NCBI GenBank assembly: GCA_910576895.1
Contig: CAJTJZ010000005.1
Span: 67,241-95,683, forward strand
Direction: 5' to 3'
DNA from: an uncultured Lachnospiraceae bacterium
GTDB lineage: Bacteria > Bacillota > Clostridia > Lachnospirales > Lachnospiraceae
DNA: 28,443 bases
Shown here: positions 8,666-16,231 of the stretch, piece by piece
Numbering within the stretch: position 1 is the first letter of the stretch
Layout of the letters: every line of letters starts with the position of its first letter
Notes under the pieces: generated by a model
What the model was told of the DNA's origin: nothing
The model's input: only the letters and a program-made list of their open reading frames with translations
Database searches by the model: none
Made by a program: the position numbers and the translations under genes

Positions 8666-9100
8666 TTACTTCTTCATTTCCATATAAGGCATTACTTCAA
8701 AGCCGCCTTTTCTATAAACATGAACTGCCCTTTTATTTTCTTCTTCAACTTCAAGACGTAATATGGCATTTGGATATTTTTGCTCAATAAAAGATAAAAA
8801 TTGACTTCCTATCCCTTTTCCACAATATTCTGGTTTTAAATAAATATCTTCTATCCAAATACAAGGCTTACCAAATTCCGTTGAAAAACTTTTTGCAATC
8901 ATAGCATAACCCATAATAATATCCTTATCTGCGAATATATAGCCCTCTAAATATGGATTATTTTCTATACAATTTTTCACATTAGATGCAAAAATTTCTT
9001 CTGAACCATTTGTAGCTACTGCAGGAGATGCATAAAATTCCCGCATCATTTTTATTACATGATTTGTATGCTTATCGCTCATATTAAGAATAGATACCAT
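8666..9100 (-). CDS. GNAT-family N-acetyltransferase
   Basis: The 144-residue protein carries the acetyl-CoA binding motif of the GNAT family: EDIYLKPEYCGKGIGSQFL (motif A, with the Q/RxxGxG-type turn as CGKGIG), followed by motif B (AILRLEVEEENKRAVHVYRKGGFE). It would transfer an acetyl group from acetyl-CoA to a small molecule or protein amine; the substrate cannot be told. I place the start at the ATG at 9100 because AAAGGAGAAAATT precedes it. A longer reading frame from a TTG at 9154 would begin in the -35 of the promoter. It is the first gene of the unit that continues with the hypothetical protein and the tyrosine phosphatase. Confidence 0.9.
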   Translation of the reverse strand: MVSILNMSDKHTNHVIKMMREFYASPAVATNGSEEIFASNVKNCIENNPYLEGYIFADKDIIMGYAMIAKSFSTEFGKPCIWIEDIYLKPEYCGKGIGSQFLSFIEQKYPNAILRLEVEEENKRAVHVYRKGGFEVMPYMEMKK

Positions 9101-9125
9101 AATTTTCTCCTTTATTTTTTCTTTA

Positions 9126-9154
9126 ATTTTAACATGAAATAATATCAGTTTCAA
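9126..9154 (-). promoter_or_regulatory. SigA-type promoter of the acetyltransferase unit
   Basis: TTGAAA (9154-9149) and TAAAAT (9131-9126) are separated by 17 bases, 25 bases before the ATG at 9100. One mismatch falls in each hexamer or near it. Confidence 0.65.
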
Positions 9155-9232
9155 TAAATATGATAAAACTAAAATCTAATATCTAACATTACCTATATTT
9201 TTATTATATTTTTCAAGAAATTCTTAATTTTT

Positions 9233-10660
9233 TCATTCCAGCATTAACATAATACAAAGACAAAATTCCCCATTTTTTAATGTAATATCAATATCTCCAT
9301 GATATTTCCTTGCCACTCTACGAATATTAAGCAATCCATATCCATGACAGGCCTTTTCATCTTTTGATGTAAGTAATAATCCACTTTCCATATCCCATTG
9401 TAAATCATGAAAAAAACTATTACAAGTTTCAATAATATAGGCATTATTTCTACGATAAGATACAATAGAAATCTCTTTCGACTTTTCCTTTTCTGTATTT
9501 TCTATTGCATTTCTTAAAGCATTATGTAAGATTACACTAAGATCAAAAACATTGATGTGAAAATCGGAAGGATAATAAAATTCTGTATAAAAAGAAATTC
9601 CATTTTCCTCTGCTTCCTTTTTAAACTCCTGTAAAATTACATTTGTAACAGGATTTCCACTTTCTATCTCCCCTGTTATTTGATTAAATGCTTCTTTTAA
9701 ATTATTCTGATAAGCTTTTGCTTCCTCTATTTTATTTCCTTCATAAAGCTTTTCTAAAGTAAGCATATGATTTGTCATATCATGCTTTATACTGCGTATA
9801 TTTTGATAAAGACTTTCTACCTGTTCCATATGATGCTTTATATTTTCTATTTGCATAGACAGAAATTTCGTTTGCTGATTTTCCTCTTGTTTTGCTTTGA
9901 TATCTTGATATAATATAATCACTGCAAAAATTGCGAGAATGATAATAAGATAAAAGATTACAATAAAAATATCATAAATTCCTCTATTTTTTCCATTTTT
10001 TAAAATATAAAAGATACGATAATTTTGTATAATTTTATATGCGATTACTCCTATAAGAGATGGAATCATTAAGATAATCAATTCCTTTTTCCCCATATCC
10101 TCACTTTTATTTTTATAAACCTTTAAAATCTGCCAACTTCCTATTACAGTAAATAAAAGTTCCAAAGTCAAATAAACGATACATACACTTACATAAAGAA
10201 TAAAAAACATACTTGGATGACTTTTCATATAATTGGTATTTTCAGCAAAAGCATATAAATTATCGTATAAAATTTCCGCCATAGCAGTAGAAAGCCAATT
10301 TAATGAAAAAAATAAAATGACAAGAAATGCCTTTTGTCTATAATTTCTCTGATCAAACCAAGAAATAAAAAAGAAACTAAGAATGCTTCCTATAAGATAT
10401 GCCATATCAATATTTATATAAAAAGGCAATAGATAAAGCAAAAGCATAATAAAAAAATATACTATTCCAATATAAAATAGATTTCTTTTCTTTCCCATAA
10501 CAAGACTTGCAATATCCATTGCCATACCTTTATTTTTTAGTGTCACTGTAGAAATCATAAATGGCTTTATTAAATAATAAAAACAATATCCTCTAATCAA
10601 AGCTTCTATGATGGGCAGGAGATAATAAATATCTTTCTCATCAATTACAAGAAACACCAT
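9233..10660 (-). CDS. GHKL-domain sensor histidine kinase (AgrC-like)
   Basis: The 475-residue protein has an N-terminal half with six or seven hydrophobic membrane segments (to about residue 255, ending with LIIILAIFAVIILY), then a helical linker, then a cytoplasmic kinase part. The phosphoacceptor region reads IRSIKHDMTNHMLTLEKL, the N-box is NALRNAIENTEK, and the G-box is GYGLLNIRRVARKYHG. This is the AgrC/VirS-type architecture: a polytopic sensor without PAS or HAMP domain, with a GHKL ATPase. It lies 5 bp downstream of a LytTR response regulator gene and should phosphorylate it. AgrC-type kinases often sense peptides, but no peptide gene or AgrB-like protease is visible, so the ligand is unknown. 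It ends with TGA; no clear terminator follows. Confidence 0.9.
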   Translation of the reverse strand: MVFLVIDEKDIYYLLPIIEALIRGYCFYYLIKPFMISTVTLKNKGMAMDIASLVMGKKRNLFYIGIVYFFIMLLLYLLPFYINIDMAYLIGSILSFFFISWFDQRNYRQKAFLVILFFSLNWLSTAMAEILYDNLYAFAENTNYMKSHPSMFFILYVSVCIVYLTLELLFTVIGSWQILKVYKNKSEDMGKKELIILMIPSLIGVIAYKIIQNYRIFYILKNGKNRGIYDIFIVIFYLIIILAIFAVIILYQDIKAKQEENQQTKFLSMQIENIKHHMEQVESLYQNIRSIKHDMTNHMLTLEKLYEGNKIEEAKAYQNNLKEAFNQITGEIESGNPVTNVILQEFKKEAEENGISFYTEFYYPSDFHINVFDLSVILHNALRNAIENTEKEKSKEISIVSYRRNNAYIIETCNSFFHDLQWDMESGLLLTSKDEKACHGYGLLNIRRVARKYHGDIDITLKNGEFCLCIMLMLE

Positions 10661-10665
10661 TTTTT

Positions 10666-11385
10666 CTATTCCCTTCCTTTTCTTTGATTATATCTTAAAT
10701 AACATTTTACAAAATCTTGATAAGTTTGCTTTGCTATCAGGGCTTGTCCTTTTTTTAAATAAATCATCTTTGCATCATATCTCGTAATAAAATTAAAATT
10801 TATCAAATATGCCCTATGAGAACGATAAAAATCATCTCCTACTTTTTTCTCTAATTCTTTCATTTTTCCATAATATTCAATATCTTCTTTCATTGTATGA
10901 ATGATGATTTTTCGGTTAAATACTTCTGCATAAATAATGTCCTCCAAAGGAATGGTAATATGTTTACCCTTTGCTGTAACAATAAGACTTGGCACTTCCT
11001 TTTTTCTATCGATTGATTTTATCTTTCTTTCTTGAAATTGTCTAACAGCATTTTTCAAAACTTCTGCAAATTTTTCTTCTTTCCACGGTTTTACAAGATA
11101 ATGAAATGCTCCAACATCAAAGGATTGAAATACATAATCTTTTGTAACAGTTACAAAAATAATAATCATCTGCTGATTTAATTTACGAAGTTCTTTTGCC
11201 GTTTCTAATCCATTCATTTCTGGCATTTTTATATCAAGAAATAAAATATCTGGAAGGTAAGAAGCATTTAAAACTTCTTGCCCTGATTTATATGCTCTAA
11301 TATCCTGCGTTGGATAAAACTCCTTTACTTTCTCTATTATCATCTCTCGTATTTCTTTTTGATCATCACATATACCAATCTGCAT
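10666..11385 (-). CDS. LytTR-family response regulator
   Basis: The 239-residue protein has a receiver domain (residues 1-~120) with the acidic pair DD at 7-8, phosphoacceptor Asp51 in FLDIKMPEMNG and the conserved Lys in VKPW. A LytTR DNA-binding domain follows (residues ~130-235: IIYAEVFNRKIIIHT, FYRSHRAYLINFNFI). LytTR regulators typically bind paired direct repeats upstream of target promoters; I did not find a convincing pair here. AAGGAGATAAAAAATA precedes the ATG. The stop is TAG, and the kinase ATG starts 5 bases later, so both are one operon. Relatives include AgrA and VirR. Confidence 0.93.
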   Translation of the reverse strand: MQIGICDDQKEIREMIIEKVKEFYPTQDIRAYKSGQEVLNASYLPDILFLDIKMPEMNGLETAKELRKLNQQMIIIFVTVTKDYVFQSFDVGAFHYLVKPWKEEKFAEVLKNAVRQFQERKIKSIDRKKEVPSLIVTAKGKHITIPLEDIIYAEVFNRKIIIHTMKEDIEYYGKMKELEKKVGDDFYRSHRAYLINFNFITRYDAKMIYLKKGQALIAKQTYQDFVKCYLRYNQRKGRE

Positions 11386-11419
11386 TATTTTTTATCTCCT
11401 TCTATTTTTCCAATGTCCT

Positions 11420-11448
11420 ATTATATCAAAGCCTTTTCTAAAACACAA
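11420..11448 (-). promoter_or_regulatory. Extended -10 promoter of the LytTR/GHKL operon
   Basis: TTGTGT (11448-11443) and TATAAT (11425-11420) are 17 bases apart, and the -10 carries the TGn extension (TGATATAAT). It lies about 35 bases before the regulator start. Confidence 0.72.
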
Positions 11449-11456
11449 GGAAACCT

Positions 11457-11496
11457 AAAAAAATGAAAAAGCACCCAAACAATCAAGTTTGAATGC
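11457..11496 (-). terminator. Rho-independent terminator of the sugar operon
   Basis: On the minus strand, GCATTCAAAC (11496-11487) pairs with GTTTGGGTGC (11480-11471) across a 6-base loop, giving a 10-bp stem with two G-U pairs. A T-rich tail (TTTTTCATTTTTTT, 11470-11457) follows. It sits 35 bp after the HAD phosphatase stop and separates this operon from the LytTR/GHKL promoter. Confidence 0.85.
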
Positions 11497-11530
11497 CATT
11501 TAATACAAATAAATTTTTATTTACTTTTAT

Positions 11531-12187
11531 TTACATTTTCCAATATGCTTTTATTTCTTGTTCTGCCTGCAAAAGATCTTCATATATCCTTGTGCAAAAT
11601 GGTTGTATTGCAGAAGATGCCTTGACAAGATCTGGTATCATAATTGTAAAACAACCTGCTGCATATCCAGCTTTGATACCATTCTCACTATCTTCAAAAA
11701 CAAAACATTCCTGTGGCATAATTTTAAGTTTTTGTGCTGCACAAAGAAAAATATCTGGTGCTGGTTTTCCATATTTTACTTCTTCTCCACTTACAATTGC
11801 CGAAAAATAATTGTAAATCCCTGCTGTCTGCAAGTTAGCTTTCATTTGCTTTAATGTGCTACTACTTGCTACTGACATAGAAACATCTTTTTCTTGAAAA
11901 AAATTCAATATCGTATTAACACCTTTTTTTATTGGAACATAATGAGACAATTTTTGTTCTACCCGTTTCCTACATTCCTCGATAATCATTGTTCCATCGG
12001 AAACACAATAATAATTTTCAATAATATGACACATATTACTTCCATTTGTTCCAGAAATTGCTTTTATAAAATTGCTATCAAGATTAAGATTTCTTTCTGC
12101 AGCAATTTCTTTCCATATCTTTTGATAGATACGTTCTGTATCAAAAAGAAGTCCATCCATATCGAAAATTGCACCTTTATACTTCAT
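11531..12187 (-). CDS. HAD-superfamily phosphatase, beta-phosphoglucomutase-like (subfamily IA)
   Basis: This 218-residue protein has the HAD motifs in order: I, FDMDGLLFDTE (nucleophile Asp9 and Asp11); II, SVASSS; III, KYGKPAPD; and IV, VFEDSENGIKAG. A helical cap follows motif I, as in beta-phosphoglucomutase and small sugar-phosphate phosphatases. It would act on a phosphorylated sugar or related compound in the cytoplasm; the family's substrates cannot be read from sequence. Its ATG (12187) lies inside the end of the transporter gene, an 11-bp overlap, with GAAGGAAAGG upstream, so it is the last gene of the operon. It could dephosphorylate an overflow sugar phosphate or act as a mutase; I cannot decide. 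Confidence 0.9.
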   Translation of the reverse strand: MKYKGAIFDMDGLLFDTERIYQKIWKEIAAERNLNLDSNFIKAISGTNGSNMCHIIENYYCVSDGTMIIEECRKRVEQKLSHYVPIKKGVNTILNFFQEKDVSMSVASSSTLKQMKANLQTAGIYNYFSAIVSGEEVKYGKPAPDIFLCAAQKLKIMPQECFVFEDSENGIKAGYAAGCFTIMIPDLVKASSAIQPFCTRIYEDLLQAEQEIKAYWKM

Positions 12188-13514
12188 TTTCTATGCCTTT
12201 CCTTCTTGCTTCTAGTACTTGTGTCATCTCTTTACGCAGACTATCCAATTTATAAAAATAAGTACATATTGCAATTAATATACACAAAACAATTGGAATC
12301 CAAATAAAACAAATTTGAATATAGGAAAGTGCTTTTTCTGTTTGTACTACATTTGCAACATATCCTCCATTTTTTAAGAATGCTCCTATCACAAAGCTTG
12401 TTAATCCCATTCCACCTTTTACAAAAAATCCCTGAAATGCTGCAATCAAACCAGCTACACTTGCATTTTTCTTATATTCTGAATAATCAATTACATCTGG
12501 CTGCATAGCGAATGTAATTCCAAAAATTCCATAGATTCCAAGTCCTGTAATTACTAATCCTGCTAAAAGACAAAATGCTGAATTTTTTCCAACAAAAATC
12601 AATAAATCGCCAGCTATATACAACAAAATACTAAAAAACATAAGACTTCTTTTACTATATTTTTTTTCTAATGTTGGAAGTAAAAGTAACATTGGAAGTC
12701 CTGATAAGATACCAAGGATTCCTACTAAAGATAGCCAATCTGTTCTGCCTAAATTATATTTAAAATAATAAATAACCGTTGTACTCCTTACTACATATAA
12801 AGAAAAATAAAATAGATTGAGAAGAAATAAAATCCATGCCTGCCCTGTAAGTCCTTTAAAATCTTCCTTTAGTGAAGAATGTTTTTGATTAATTGTTGGC
12901 GGCACAACTTCTTTTGTACTTGCAAAAGTAATAAAGAAAATACACATAGCAGCAATTCCATATACTGTCATAGTAATTAAATATCCTCTTGCTTCATTTC
13001 CATTTCCAAAAAAACGCACTAATGGCTCTGTAATTGACATAACAATGGCTGTTCCAACCATAGCACAAACCATTCTTGTAGACACCAAAATATCTCTTTC
13101 ATGGATATCTGAAGTTAATCGTGGCACAATAGTATTCAAAGGTATATTTACAACTGTATAAGCTGTACAAAGCAAACAATATGTTATATATGCCCATACA
13201 AGTTTTCCCCCGCTTCCAAGATTTGGAATATAAAATGTAAGAAAAGTAAAAATAGCAAATGGCACTGCTCCAAGCAAAAAATATGGCCTTCCCTGTCCAT
13301 ATTTACTATGTGTCCGATCTACAATCAATCCCATACCTGTATCTGTAAAGGCATCTACAAATTTTGTCACTAACATCATCGTTCCAGCGGCAGCAGCCGT
13401 AATTCCAAATACATCTGTATAAAAAACCATAAGATACGATGCCATAGTACTAAAAACTAAATTACAGCCAAGATCTCCAATTCCATATCCAATTCGCTTT
13501 CCCCATTTTCCCAT
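12177..13514 (-). CDS. GPH-family sugar:cation symporter (MFS superfamily)
   Basis: The 445-residue protein is a glycoside-pentoside-hexuronide (GPH) transporter with about twelve membrane segments. The N-terminal signature GYGIGDLGCNLVF, the motif DAFTDTGMGLIVDRTHSKYGQGRPYFLLGAVP in the first cytoplasmic loop region and the late segment GIFGITFAMQPDVIDYSEYK are typical. MelB-type members import sugars with Na+ or H+; the acidic residues in helix 2 (DAFTDTGMG) fit the cation site. It lies between the FGGY kinase (22-bp gap) and the HAD phosphatase (overlap), so it should bring in the substrate of this operon. The substrate is probably a sugar alcohol or ketose precursor, inferred from the dehydrogenase plus kinase pair. 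Confidence 0.93.
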   Translation of the reverse strand: MGKWGKRIGYGIGDLGCNLVFSTMASYLMVFYTDVFGITAAAAGTMMLVTKFVDAFTDTGMGLIVDRTHSKYGQGRPYFLLGAVPFAIFTFLTFYIPNLGSGGKLVWAYITYCLLCTAYTVVNIPLNTIVPRLTSDIHERDILVSTRMVCAMVGTAIVMSITEPLVRFFGNGNEARGYLITMTVYGIAAMCIFFITFASTKEVVPPTINQKHSSLKEDFKGLTGQAWILFLLNLFYFSLYVVRSTTVIYYFKYNLGRTDWLSLVGILGILSGLPMLLLLPTLEKKYSKRSLMFFSILLYIAGDLLIFVGKNSAFCLLAGLVITGLGIYGIFGITFAMQPDVIDYSEYKKNASVAGLIAAFQGFFVKGGMGLTSFVIGAFLKNGGYVANVVQTEKALSYIQICFIWIPIVLCILIAICTYFYKLDSLRKEMTQVLEARRKGIENEV

Positions 13515-13536
13515 AATTTCTAAACCCCCTTTCTCT

Positions 13537-15132
13537 CTACCAATTCATTGTTTCAATCGCAGTCCTTTCAATTGCAAGACCTGCTTTATAATGTTCCATA
13601 AAAATCTGAAATCCCTCTACATCTTCTGCATATGGTACTATGGTTTCTCCCAATAATTCTTTAAAAATCCTTGCTTCCAGATAATCTTCCAATTTCTCAT
13701 TTGGCTCTTTATCAAGCAAATATGCTGCTAAAATTGCAATTCCCCATGCACCACCTTCACTTGCTGTATCCATTACCGTTACTGGTGCGTTTACTGCTGC
13801 GGCTAAATACCTTTGACCAATTCCTTTTGTTTTGAAAAAACCGCCATGTCCTGTAATTCGATCTACTTTTACTTTTTCCTGATCCATTAAAATATCCATA
13901 CCAAGCTTTACAGCTCCTAATGATGTATATAAATGAACTTTCATAAAATTTGCAAGATTAAATTTACTTTCCGCTGTTCGTAAAAATGCTAATCGTCCTT
14001 CATTTAACATTGTAATATTTTCACCAGAATAATATCCATATGCCAAAAGTCCTCCACAATCAGAATCGCCTTTTAAAGAATTTGTATACAATTTCTTAAA
14101 TAATTCTTCTATAGTTACGTTTATTTCCATCAATTCTGAAAATTCTTTAAAAATTCCAATCCATGCATTTAAATCAGAAGTACCATTATTTGCATGGGAC
14201 ATTGCACAAGGAAATCCTGAAGGTGTTGTTACCATATCAATTTCACGATATACTTTGTTAAGTTGCTTTTCTAACACAATCATAGCAAATGTACTTGTTC
14301 CTGCTGATACATTTCCTGTTCTTGGTGCTACAGAATTTGTTGCTGTCATACCTGTTCCAGCATCTCCTTCTGGTGGACAAAGCGGAATACCTGCCCTAAG
14401 ATTTCCTGATTCATCTAAAAATGCTGCTCCTTCTTCTGTCAATATTCCTGCATCTTCTCCAGCAACAAGAACCTCTGGAAAAACATCTTTTAATTTCCAA
14501 GAATATCCATATCCTTCTATTAACTTATTAAACTTATTGACCATTTCTTCATTATAATGGTATGTATTAGAATCTATTGGAAACATTCCAGCAGCATCAC
14601 CAATACCAATCACTTTTTTCTTTGTAAGCTTCCAATGAATATATCCACTTAATGTAGAAACATAATCTAAACTAGCAACATGAGCTTCTTTATCGAGAAT
14701 CCGCTGATATAAATGTGCAATTGTCCAACGCAGCGGAATATTAAAATGAAATAATTCTGTCAATTCATCTGCTGCCTTTTGTGTATTTGTATTTCTCCAA
14801 GTCTGAAATGGTGCAAGCTGTTTTCCATTTTCATCTAATGCCATATATCCATGCATCATAGCACTAATACCAATTACACCAATATTTTGTAATGTAACAC
14901 CATATTTCTTTTCCACATCTTCTCTTAACGAACTATAACATTTTCTTAATCCTATATGAATTTGCTCAAGACTATATGTCCAAATATTATCAATGAATGA
15001 ATTTTCCCAATCATAAATTCCTACTGCAAGAACTTGCCCCTTTAAATCAATTAATACTCCTTTTATTCTAGTAGAACCAAGTTCAATTCCCAATGCTGTT
15101 TTTCCGTTTACAATTACTCTTTTTGCATCCAT
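13537..15132 (-). CDS. FGGY-family carbohydrate kinase
   Basis: The 531-residue protein has the actin-like ATPase fold of FGGY kinases. The phosphate-1 loop is ALGIELGSTRIKGVLID, and GISAMMHGYMALDENG with QTWRNTNT is the substrate side, like xylulo- and ribulokinases. GIGDAAGMFPID carries the likely catalytic Asp, GNVSAGTSTFAM is phosphate-2-like and TGHGGFFKTKGIGQRYLAAAV with ASEGGAWGIAILAA forms the C-terminal ATP site. Family members phosphorylate ketoses or polyols with ATP. I chose the ATG at 15132, with GAGAAGG just upstream; a TTG at 15198 would extend the frame across a strong hairpin (15148-15174) and is unlikely. It follows the SDR gene, so the pathway oxidation then phosphorylation fits. 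The stop is TAG. Confidence 0.93.
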   Translation of the reverse strand: MDAKRVIVNGKTALGIELGSTRIKGVLIDLKGQVLAVGIYDWENSFIDNIWTYSLEQIHIGLRKCYSSLREDVEKKYGVTLQNIGVIGISAMMHGYMALDENGKQLAPFQTWRNTNTQKAADELTELFHFNIPLRWTIAHLYQRILDKEAHVASLDYVSTLSGYIHWKLTKKKVIGIGDAAGMFPIDSNTYHYNEEMVNKFNKLIEGYGYSWKLKDVFPEVLVAGEDAGILTEEGAAFLDESGNLRAGIPLCPPEGDAGTGMTATNSVAPRTGNVSAGTSTFAMIVLEKQLNKVYREIDMVTTPSGFPCAMSHANNGTSDLNAWIGIFKEFSELMEINVTIEELFKKLYTNSLKGDSDCGGLLAYGYYSGENITMLNEGRLAFLRTAESKFNLANFMKVHLYTSLGAVKLGMDILMDQEKVKVDRITGHGGFFKTKGIGQRYLAAAVNAPVTVMDTASEGGAWGIAILAAYLLDKEPNEKLEDYLEARIFKELLGETIVPYAEDVEGFQIFMEHYKAGLAIERTAIETMNW

Positions 15133-15147
15133 AAGCCTTCTCTTTAA

Positions 15148-15174
15148 GGCTTTGCTGCATGATGCAGCAAAACC
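15148..15174 (-). promoter_or_regulatory. Intercistronic hairpin before the FGGY kinase
   Basis: In the transcript, GGTTTTGCTGC (15174-15164) pairs with GCAGCAAAGCC (15158-15148) around an ATCAT loop. The stem is 11 bp with a single T-G pair. It ends 15 bases before the kinase ATG, next to its ribosome binding site, and no T-run follows, so it is not a standard terminator. It may affect mRNA processing, stability or translation. Confidence 0.6.
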
Positions 15175-15225
15175 TCTATTCCTTTCTATCACTGTCAAAT
15201 GTTATAAAATATCTATCTCTTTGTT

Positions 15226-16002
15226 TTAGAAACAAGTAAACGCACCATCAATAATAAAGTCAGAACCTGTTGTAAAAGAGCTTGTATCTCCTGCCAAATA
15301 TACACAAATTGCTTCCAATTCTTCTGGTTTCCCCATTCTTCCAAGCGGAGCCATTTCATTCCATTTTTCAATTAATGGAATCAATGTTGGAGAATTTAAT
15401 GTCAATTCTGTTCCAATATATCCGGGACTAATACTATTTACACGAACACCTCGTTTTGCCCATTCAATTGCCAATGATTTTGTAAGCTGTATAACGGCTG
15501 CTTTTGAAGCATTATATGCACATTGTGGCTGTGGAACATTAACAATATGTGCTGACATAGAAGCTGTATTAATAATAGAACCACCTTGATGTTCTAGCAT
15601 ATATTTTCCTGCTGCAATATCCGTAAGAAAAATGCCATTTAAATTAATATTGATTACCTTATACCATTGCTCATATGTCATTTCCTCTGCTGGAGCATTA
15701 ATACAAATACCTGCATTATTATGACAGAAATCAAGTCCTCCAAGTTCTTTTACTACTTGTTGTACCATAGCATTTACTTGTTCCTGATTTGTACAATCTG
15801 TTCCAATTGCAATTACTTTTCTTCCTGTTTTTTCCCCAAGTTCTTTTGCTGTCTTTTCCGCCTCCTTAATATCAAGATCTACAATAGCGATATCTGCACC
15901 TGCTTCTGCAAATGCTGTTGCTGTACTCTTTCCAATACCTCTTGCTGCACCTGTTACAAATCCTTTTTTTCCATCCAACTTCATTTTTTCAATAATTCCC
16001 AT
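15226..16002 (-). CDS. SDR-family dehydrogenase (polyol/ketose type)
   Basis: The 258-residue protein is a classical short-chain dehydrogenase. The nucleotide motif TGAARGIG spans residues 17-24, followed by VDLDI (the Asp near residue 42 at the end of the second strand suggests NAD(H) preference). NNAG follows at about 95-98, and the catalytic Ser148, Tyr163 and Lys167 lie in NTASMSAHIV and YNASK. The C-terminal GSDFIIDGAFTCF is typical. Similar proteins include D-arabinitol, sorbitol and xylulose-type dehydrogenases, so polyol-to-ketose oxidation is a reasonable guess given the kinase downstream. I start at the ATG at 16002 because AAAGGAGAAATCATT precedes it; a start at 16020 would place its own start codon in this ribosome binding site. 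It is the first gene of the operon. Confidence 0.93.
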   Translation of the reverse strand: MGIIEKMKLDGKKGFVTGAARGIGKSTATAFAEAGADIAIVDLDIKEAEKTAKELGEKTGRKVIAIGTDCTNQEQVNAMVQQVVKELGGLDFCHNNAGICINAPAEEMTYEQWYKVININLNGIFLTDIAAGKYMLEHQGGSIINTASMSAHIVNVPQPQCAYNASKAAVIQLTKSLAIEWAKRGVRVNSISPGYIGTELTLNSPTLIPLIEKWNEMAPLGRMGKPEELEAICVYLAGDTSSFTTGSDFIIDGAFTCF

Positions 16003-16027
16003 AATGATTTCTCCTTTCATTTAATTG

Positions 16028-16052
16028 ATTTTGTAAAATGATTTAACAAATT
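16028..16052. promoter_or_regulatory. Palindromic operator 1, SDR side (ROK repressor candidate)
   Basis: The arms ATTTTGTAAAAT (16028-16039) and ATTTAACAAATT (16041-16052) form an imperfect 12+1+12 inverted repeat. It matches operator 2 (16171-16195) in design and in sequence (ATTTTG...CAAAAT or CAAATT). It begins nine bases downstream of the SDR -10 (16066-16061), that is, around the transcription start, where a bound repressor would block transcription. Confidence 0.7.
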
Positions 16053-16060
16053 GTACTTAC

Positions 16061-16089
16061 ATAATAACCCCAAAATCGTCATTCGTCAA
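16061..16089 (-). promoter_or_regulatory. SigA promoter of the SDR-FGGY-GPH-HAD operon
   Basis: TTGACG (16089-16084) and TATTAT (16066-16061) are 17 bases apart, with one mismatch to consensus in each hexamer. The predicted start is about 50 bases ahead of the SDR ATG and runs directly into operator 1. Confidence 0.82.
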
Positions 16090-16158
16090 TTGTAATAATT
16101 ACTAATTTTTCATAATTTTTTTGTATAAAAATTACTATGGATTATTTTCTTTCTTTTA

Positions 16159-16167
16159 TGTTATAAT
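16159..16167 (+). promoter_or_regulatory. Extended -10 of the ROK regulator promoter
   Basis: TGTTATAAT is a perfect TGnTATAAT extended -10 (TATAAT at 16162-16167). The expected -35 position (GGATTA at 16139-16144) is poor, which is common for extended -10 promoters. Operator 2 begins 4 bases after it. Confidence 0.7.
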
Positions 16168-16170
16168 TAT

Positions 16171-16195
16171 ATTTTGCTAAATTATTTTACAAAAT
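16171..16195. promoter_or_regulatory. Palindromic operator 2, ROK side
   Basis: The arms ATTTTGCTAAAT (16171-16182) and ATTTTACAAAAT (16184-16195) make a 12+1+12 inverted repeat with a T at the centre. Outer halves ATTTTG and CAAAAT are exactly complementary. It covers the expected transcription start of the ROK gene, so autorepression is likely. It shares its layout with operator 1 about 143 bp away. Confidence 0.72.
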
Positions 16196-16231
16196 AAATA
16201 AAAAAAGAAAGGATATGAACATAATTTATTT

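Noticed and set aside
9155..9232. A hidden Agr-type peptide gene after the kinase
   Set aside because: The 78-bp gap holds no start codon with ribosome binding site and no open frame of useful length.
15133..15198. Longer FGGY kinase starting at TTG 15198
   Set aside because: The extra 22 residues would be encoded by the hairpin leader, have no family counterpart, and the ATG at 15132 has its own ribosome binding site.
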